Shown in pieces: positions 28,318-37,300 of a stretch of 64,000 bases of DNA. This DNA is from Limnohabitans sp. T6-20. GTDB lineage: Bacteria; Pseudomonadota; Gammaproteobacteria; Burkholderiales; Burkholderiaceae_C. A program made the translations under genes and the position numbers. The stretch's first letter is position 1, and each line of letters begins with the position of its first letter. The notes beneath the pieces were generated by a model. The model did not search any database, was not told the DNA's origin, and saw nothing but the letters and a program-made list of their open reading frames with translations. Location: NCBI RefSeq assembly GCF_003063505.1, contig NZ_NERW01000002.1, forward strand, positions 434,001-498,000, given 5' to 3'.

Positions 28318-31300
28318 ATGAACAAAATCTACAAGCACGTCACAAACGCCAAAAACGGTCAATTGGTTTCAGCCGTTGCTGCCGAGACCGCCCGCACCAC
28401 GGGTGGCTCCAGCACCGTTGACGCCACATCGGGTCAAGGCGCAGCCACCGCAACCAACTGGCTGCATGCTGCCGCCGGACGGGGCCTCAAGTCGCTCACG
28501 GCGGGCATCTTGGGCATGATGGGTGTTTTGTCGTATGCCGCTGCGCCCGTGGGCGTTGTGGTGCACGGCCAAGCCAGTTTGGTGACTCAGGGCTCGGTGT
28601 TGCACATTAACCAAACCTCCCAAGCCGCCACCGTCAACTTTCAGCAGCTGAACCTGGCCAAAGGCGAAGGCGTGGCGGTGCAAGCCCAAAAAACCAGCGA
28701 CATCACCTTGCTGCGCGTTGCTAGCGGCATGAACGTCAATGGTGGTTTTGTGACCGCCAACAACAACCTCTTGATCTCATCGCCCGGGGGCATTCTCGTC
28801 AGCAATGGCGGCAAAATTTCGGCGCAAGGCGAGGTCTTTATGACCACGCAAGACATGGCCGTGGGCCAATACAACAAACCCACCGCAAAAGCCAGCACTG
28901 GCAGCCTGAGCATTTCGGGGCAATCGGTCATCAGTGGCTCCAACATCGTGCTCGATGCCGGCTCCGTCAACCTGAACCAGGCCAAAGTCATCGCTGCACC
29001 GGCCACCGCGACAGACGGTATCCGTGTGCAAGGCGCCAACGTCAGCATTCAAAGCTCCCATTTGTCGGCACCTGGCGGCAAGATTGAAGTCACGGCCGAT
29101 GCCCAAGGCAGCGGCATCAACGTGCAAAACTCCACCTTGTCTGCCGAAGGCGGCAAGTTGATCATTGGTGTCGATGCGCTGGGCGCTTACGCCGCAGCCA
29201 CCACCGTGCAAGGCAGTGCCCTTTCTGGTCAGTCGGTCAAGCTGGCAGGCCGGGTTTTGAACCTGGACAGCACCAACTCGGTGGCTGCAGCGCACACCCA
29301 AATTCAAACGGTCGACTTGCTCGTGAATGCCGACATGGGCAAGCTGCTCAGCTCGGTATTGCAAGCGGGCTCGGATGTGGTTTTGCAAGGCGACAACAGC
29401 GTCAGCATGGACCGCGACGCCACCATTGCGGCCAATACGTCGCACAACACCAGCCTGAGCATCGCCAACACCGGCTCGCAGCAAAACAACCCCAATGCAC
29501 CGAGCTCGCCCACAACGCCCAAACCGAATCAAGTGGCGATCTTGGGCACGATCAACCTGAACGGAGGCCGCAAATCCCTGTTGGTTCACTCTGCTGGCGA
29601 CTTGACGCTGGACGGCACCCGAAGCGACGTGTCGGGCGACACCACCTTCCAGGCCGTTGGCACCATCGTGGTCAATGCCGCACAGCTGTCGACCGTGGGC
29701 GACTTGACGATCGGTCGCGACGCGTTTGGCCAAGGCGCTTTGAGCAGGCAAACGGTCGTGTTTGATTCCACCTTGAACGGCTATAACATCGAAACCTCGG
29801 GCGACACCCTGACCACTCAGGGCGTGACCGCCAGAACCACGGGCGGTGCATGGCTGCTGGACCCGACAAACATCACCATCTCCTCAGCGGCATCCACTGG
29901 TGGGTCTTTGGCCGCAGCACAAGGTCAAGCAGGTGCCACAACCATCAGCACGACGGACATTCAGAATGCTATCAATGCGGGTACCAGCGTGGACGTGGTG
30001 GGCTCCGGCACGATTACTTTGTCAAATAATTTGAGTTTTGCCAACAGCACAGCCAATGCAACGCTGACGTTGGACAACACCAGTGGATCGAAGCAGGGCA
30101 TCACCTTGACGGGCGGTATTGCTGCAACTGGTACCAGTTTGACCAGTATTTTCGTCAAATCTGCCGGAGGAACCATCACAGTCGGCGGGGCGATCAACGT
30201 GACTGGCTCAATAAACCTTGATAATAGTTTTGGCTGCTCAGTAGCCGGTTGTACAAAAGATAGTGGATTTTTATTAAATCTCCGCAATCAAACGACAGCA
30301 AATACAAATGCAAGTGGTGGTGTCTTGGTCAACCAAGCGCTAACAGCTTCAGGAAGCATTACACTGAAAGGTGCTACCTTAGGTAACGGTGTTCCAGCAG
30401 GTATAGGCGTCTCGATTGGGAGTTTAATTACAGCAGGAAATGGAATTTCCATTTCAGGTGCAGGTGGACTTCTGTCCGACTCAACAGGTCTTGGGATTTA
30501 CGTCAATGCAGGCCTGACCGCTACCGGTGGTGACATTGTCATTAAAGGCCAAAGCTATAACTACGGCATCATTATGCGCACTGCGCAGACCATTACGGCT
30601 GCAAACGGCAGTGTCTATATTGCTGGCAGCTCTATCGTGCCAGCTTCTTCTATTTATACAAATCATGGTATTGAATTTGACGCTGGATATAGGATTATTG
30701 CAAATAACAATATTGATTTAGTTGGGTTTGTTGGGGCAAATGCAACAACAGCCTATGGTGCTATGAATGCAATTGGTAACAACGGCGCCTACAACAATCT
30801 ACTGGTTGCTAAAACTGGTTACATCACACTTTCAGGTGGAACCTACCAGGGTTCAGTTACAACCACCAAGACTGCTGGAGGTATTGCAATAAGCGGCCTT
30901 GCAGCCAAATCTGCTGGGGCATTTACTATTCAAGGCGCTATACTTGATTCAGACTTGTGGGCCGTTCCTGCATCAGGCACTTCCGCTAACACAATTGGGA
31001 ATATGCCTGCAGTCAATATTGGAAACTACGCAGTAACTGTCACGGGCACAACTTATAACGGTACATATGACGGCATTCAAGCTGGAGCCGGTATCAATAT
31101 TGCAGGCTCTGGTTTGAATGCTTCTACCATTGTTAATTTGAATGCAACAAAACTAACCAATGCAACTGGTGATATTAACGTTAGCGCCTACAATACTGCT
31201 GGTGGTTCAAATATCGGCATCACCACTACAGGTGCTATTACTCAGAATTCGAATGGTGGAGATGTAATATTTACCAGTAACAACAGCATTTCGCAAACTG

Positions 31301-34300
31301 GCATCATCACGCTTGCCGCCAATAATAGTGGTTTTACTTCCGATGTTAGGTATGATACCCGCCCTGGTAACAAGTTTTCTAAAATTACTACTGGAACACT
31401 CAACTTAACAGGTGGTGTGGCTGGTTCAGCTAACCCCATTAATTATTCAATCCTAACCGCTGGAGCGCCTATTCTATCTGCTGGCGCTATCGTTGTTAAT
31501 GGGGCAGTGACTATAGATAATTCATACGCCACTAATGGCGTTGTTAGTGGGTTTATTAATGAAACCAATGGTGCTATTTATGCAGGTCCTGGCGTTACCC
31601 CCGCAACCCCCACCGCCCCTCCAGCGGCTGTTTATATTGCAGGCAATGTCACTGGCAGTACCATTTCCATTGTTGGCGCTGGTGGCACGCCAAATCAAGA
31701 TGGCTTAACATTTGATGGTGCACTCAGCGCTACAGGTGACATTAACATTACCGGAACGAATAATTTTTCTGGCGCTTTGGCGGCCGCGAATAATACTTAT
31801 GGAATTTACACAAACAAAGTATTTTCTGTTTTAAGTACAAATGGCAATGTTAATATTAACGGTGCTACTGGCGGATCCAGTGCTTCAATTGGGAGTATTT
31901 ATGGTGGTATCTATTTCAACAACGTCAATGCCACTGCAAACGCATCACAGGTTGCAAGCATCACTGGCAATAAAATAACGATCAACGGCTATGCAGCCAA
32001 TACGGCAAATGACACCAGTGGTAAATCCATGGGTGTGGGGTCATATGGCGTTGACTACACAATTAATCCGGGTGTAGCCACTGCATCAGGTCAAATAGCC
32101 TTATCCATTACAGGAACCACTGTTAATCAAAGCAATCAAGGTATTAATCTGTTCACGACATCTGGTGGTGCTACAGGTGGTTTGGGGACCATCACCAGCA
32201 ATTTGAACGGCGGAAATATTGCGTTTACCAGTAATGGACAAATTGTTGCAATTGAAACAATTGATATTGCAAAAAATACATCTGGATTTGATTCTCAAAT
32301 CATTTACAACACCACGTCTGGTAGTAACAGGGGAGTCATTGCAAACTATGGTATTGTAACCGTTGCATCCGGTTCTACATCTGCGGTTAATTTTCAGCAA
32401 ATATCCAATGGTGCCCGAATAGTTAATAACGGAGAAATTAATGTTTCCGGTTATGTTAATATTGACAATACGAATGGGTCGAGTACTACAGCTACGCTTG
32501 CCAATAGCAATGGCGCCACAATCACAGGCTCCATCACATCAGGCAGCTTGGCAGGGGCCAATGGTGTAACGATCAACACCATCGCATCGGGAACCGGCAT
32601 TGGTATCAGTGATACAGCCCCTATTACAGCCACTACCGGCACAGTTCGATTGACAGCCAAAAGCGAAACTGCTTCATCCATTGATTTAACTTCCTCAAGC
32701 ACGATCACTTCTGCCGGTGGTATCAGCGTTATAGGCTCTGGCTTAGCTTCAACAGATGGTACTGCTGGAGCAGTATCCACCCTTGGTGCCATATCCAATA
32801 CGGGCGCAAACGGTGTATTGATATCTTCAACGGGTAACACTGCAACTGCCAACGTTTCCGATTCAGGAACAGGTGGCATTTCCATCACAGGCGGTTATGG
32901 AATTGCTGCGGGTACCTTAACAAACGGAACTATTACTGCCGTTGGTGCATTAAGCAATACCAACGGCGGCGTGATTTCTTTATCCATGGCTGAGCCAACC
33001 TCCACTGCTGGCGTTAGCGGTATTGAGTATGCGGCCGGTATAACGACCGCTAATGCGACGGTGGCCAGCAACGTGTCTTACGGAAATGTGGGCGGCGTCA
33101 TGGGCGCTGTGAATGCGGCCACGGTCAACACCGTGAACTACCGCAACACGCCCACTGGCACCTCGATCACGCTGCAGGTGGAGAACTATTCGCAGGTGTA
33201 TGGCACTTCTTACAGCGGCACCATTGCCAATGGGTGGTTGAGCAACAGCAGCAACGTGACCGTAAGCTCTGTGACTGGCTCTACATCGGGTTTCGGTATT
33301 GTGGGGGGCACACCGACCACAGCCGATGTGTTGTCGTCTCTTCGCTTTGCAGGCAATTTAGGCGGTAACTCCAATTTGGTGCAGTCGCTGACCAATTTGT
33401 CTGTGCTGGGAGCCATCACGTCTTCTTACGGTACGGTGAACGTGACGCCTGTCTCAGGCAAAAACACCTACACGATCACGCCCAAGGCATTGACCATCAC
33501 GGGCTCCACCGCCTTGTCGGTCTATGACGGCGTGCGCAGTTATGCCGACGTGTCTGCAGCAGGTACCTCCTATGTTGGTTTGGTGAGTTCGATTGGTGGC
33601 GTGTTGACGGGTGATTCCGTGACCAGCCTGACTCGGGTCATCACGACAGCTGCCGATACCGCCACGCCCATCAGCGGCTCGGCTGTGGTGGGTTCTTATG
33701 TGGACACCTTGTCCAGTGCCGTGGGTTCTGGCCTGTCCAACTACACCATCACGTATGCACCGGGTGCATTTACCGTCACGCCTGCGGCATTGACCATCAC
33801 GGGCGGCAACCGAACAACAACTTACAACGCCACCCTGCAAAACAACGCGACCTACAGCGTCGGTGGTTTGTTGGGCACCGATTCGGTGAGCAGTGTGACA
33901 GGGGTTGCCTCGGCAATGAACGCTGGCACCTACAACGACAGTTTGAGTGGTGCGTTGGGCACGGGTTTGTCTAACTACACCATCAACTATGTCAATGGCG
34001 CATTGACGATCAACAAAGCGGCCTTGAACATTGCCTCGGTGGCAGCCAGTTCCGTTTATACGGCCAGCGCCCAAACCGGCACTTACACTGTGACGGGCTT
34101 GCAGGGCACGGTGGATGCGGTGACCGGCGTCACCGGCCTGGCTTCGGGCACCAACGCGGGCACTTACACCAGCACGCTCGGCGGCGCAACGGGCACGGGG
34201 CTGGACAACTACAACATCACCTACACCAACACCGCGCCATTCACAATCACCAAAGCCAATGCCACATTGGTGGGTGTCTTGAACAACACGGCTGTTTATA

Positions 34301-37300
34301 GCGGTTCGGCTCAAACCAACACCGGCGCAGTGTTCACCGGCTTGCTGGGCGACGATGCAACCACGATCAGTGCGACAGGCTATGCCCAAGCCACCAACGT
34401 GGCACAGGGCACCGTGACCGACAACCTGAGCGCGACGGGTGTCGATTCGGGCAACTACAACTTCACTGTGACCAACGGCAGCTTGCGCATCACACCCAAA
34501 GCCTTGAGCGTGGTGGGGGCGCAAACCACCTCGGTTTACAACGCCAACACCCAGACCAACACTTACACCACCACTGGTTTGGTGGGCACAGATGCCATTG
34601 CAGTCACAGGATCGGCCTCGGCCAGAAACGTCAGCACCACCAACGACGCATTGGGTGTGGCCTTCACCAGCGGCGCGGCCAGCAACTACACCACCACCAT
34701 CACCGATGGCTTCCTGAAAATCACGCCCGCGACCATCACCCTCAGCGGCATCACCGCAGCCGACAAGGTTTATGACAGCAACACGACGGCCAGCTTGAGT
34801 TTGGGCAGCGTGACCACGGGCGGCGTATTGTCCACCGACTCGGTGACCGTGAACACGGGAACTTTGACTGGCGCGTTCAGTGACAAAAATGTGGGCAGCC
34901 AAACCGTGGTCATTTCAGGCATCAGCCTCAGTGGCCCCGATGCCGCCAATTACCAGTTGTCGGGTGGCACCACGGCCACCACCACAGCCGCCATCACGCC
35001 CAAGACATTGAATGTGACGGGCACATCACTGACCACCACCTACAACGGCGGCGTTCAGTCTTTGGCCGCGCCTGTGGTCACAGGCTTGGTCACAGGTGAC
35101 AACGTGACGATCGGTGGCAATGCCAGTGGCACCAACGCCGGGGCTTACAACGCCACGTACACTGCGGGTGGCACGGACGCAGGCAACTACAACCTGGTCA
35201 GTACCGCGCCCGCCACATTGACGATCAACAAAGCCGCTTTGGTGGTCACGGCCAATAACAGCGGCAAAATTGTGACGCAAGCCGACCCGACCTTGACCGC
35301 TCAGTTGAGTGGTCTGCAGGGCTCGGATACCGCTTCAGGCCTTGGCTACACCTACACCACCAGCCGTGCCTCGGGTGAAAACGCGGGCTCGTATGCCATC
35401 ACCCCAACGGGCGCTGCCAGCCTGACCAACTACACGGTCTCTTATGTGCCAGGGCAGTTCACCATCACGCCTGCCGGTACGGTGCTGATCAAGATGAATC
35501 CCACCACCAGCACATACGGCACGGTGGTAGGCGGCACCATTGCATCAGTGGAGTATGTGGCCAGTTCAGGCGGCTCCTTGCGCACCTTGACCTTGAAGGC
35601 AGGTACCACCAACGTCTACACCGATGGCATCACAGGTGGTGGTGAAATCACGATCACTCCCACCACCAGCGTCACCAGCACCACCAATGCAGGCACATAT
35701 GTGGGTGCGATCAGCAACTCCAACAGCGATGTCAGTCAATCCAATGGCAACTTCACAGGCGTTCAAACGATTGTGAACACCGCCGTGGTGAACCAGGCCA
35801 GCCTGACCTTGGCACTGGCCCCAGTGACCAAAACCTACGATGGCACCGCCTTCGCCGCCGTCACCGGGTCAAGCGTCTCTGTAACGCCTACCGGTTTGAT
35901 GAACGGTCAGACGCTGGCGGGCTTGGGTGGTTTGACCTATTCGGGTGCAGCCATTGGTGCCATCAGTGCCAGCAGCACCCCCTACAGCTTGGTGGGTTCA
36001 GTCGGTTCGGGCTTTGCCAACTACAACGTGACCATTGCGCCCAGCACCGTCACGATCAACAAAGCCCCCTTGCAAATCACGGGCGGCACCAACACCTACA
36101 CCTTTGACAACACCTCCCGCACCAACACGTATTCTGTGACGAGCGGTCAATTGTTTGCCAGCGACAGCATCACCGGCTTGACGGGGCGGGCCACGCGCTT
36201 GCACGCAGGCGCGACGGCCGATACCTTGTCGGCTGCGACGGGCACAGGTTTGTCCAACTACGACATCAGTTATGTCAACGGTGGCCTGACCATCAACCCA
36301 GCGCAGTTGTTGGCGGTGGCCACGCCCACCAGAACGCCGGCTTACAACGGCAGCACTGCAGTGCCCAACACCACGGTGTTGTCGGGCGTGATAGCGGGCA
36401 CTTCGGTCAGTGGCACCACCAGCTTGGCACTCTCGGGTGCGGACGTGGGCACGCAGACCATCATCAACAACGGCACGCTGTTGTCGGGCCCCAACGCGGG
36501 CGACTATGTGGTGCTGAGCTCCAATTTGGCAAACACCGTCACCAACCAGGTCACGCCAAACCTGGTGTCATCGGGCAACGGCGGCGGCACGGTGGTGATC
36601 ACGCCAGCACCGCTGACCATCACCGGTGGCAACGCCAGCTATGTGTTCAACAACACCACGCGCAGCAACACCTATTCGGTGACCAGCGGCACTTTGTATG
36701 GCAGTGACAGCGTGACGGGCGTGACGGGATTGGGCTCCGGTTTGCGCGCCAACACCAGTGCCAACCCGGTCTATGCGGATAACTTGTCTGCCGCCAGCGG
36801 TAGTGGTTTGAGCAACTACGCCATCACTTACGTCAATGGCGGTTTGACCATCACGCCAGCGCCGCTGACGGCCTTGGCGACTCCGGTGGCTACCACTTAT
36901 TCGGGCGGCACCAGTGTGGCCAACATCACGGCCTTGAGCGGCGTGATTGCCGGAACCACGGTGTCGGGCACCACCAGTTTGGTGATGGGCTCGCCCAACG
37001 CGGGCACACAAACCATCACCAACAACGGAACCACGCTGTCGGGTGACTTTGCGAGCGACTACTATGTGGTGAGCTCCAATTTGGTGGGCACCACGCCCAA
37101 TCGTGTCTCACCGAGCCTGGTTGCGACAGGCAATGGCGGCGGCACCATCGTGGTGGCCAAAGCGCCGTTGACCATCACAGGCGCAACGACTGAGGCGGTG
37201 TACAACGGTACGCAGCAAACCAACACGGCCACAGTGACCGGCGCTGTCAATGGCGAGGTGATCACCACCTCTGGCAGTGCCGTGGCGACCAATGTCAGTC

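Noticed and set aside
33454..34902. Open frame of 482 codons on the minus strand opposite the tpsA repeats
   Set aside because: Antisense of the MBG repeats; repetitive Gly/Arg/His-rich product without a start signal.
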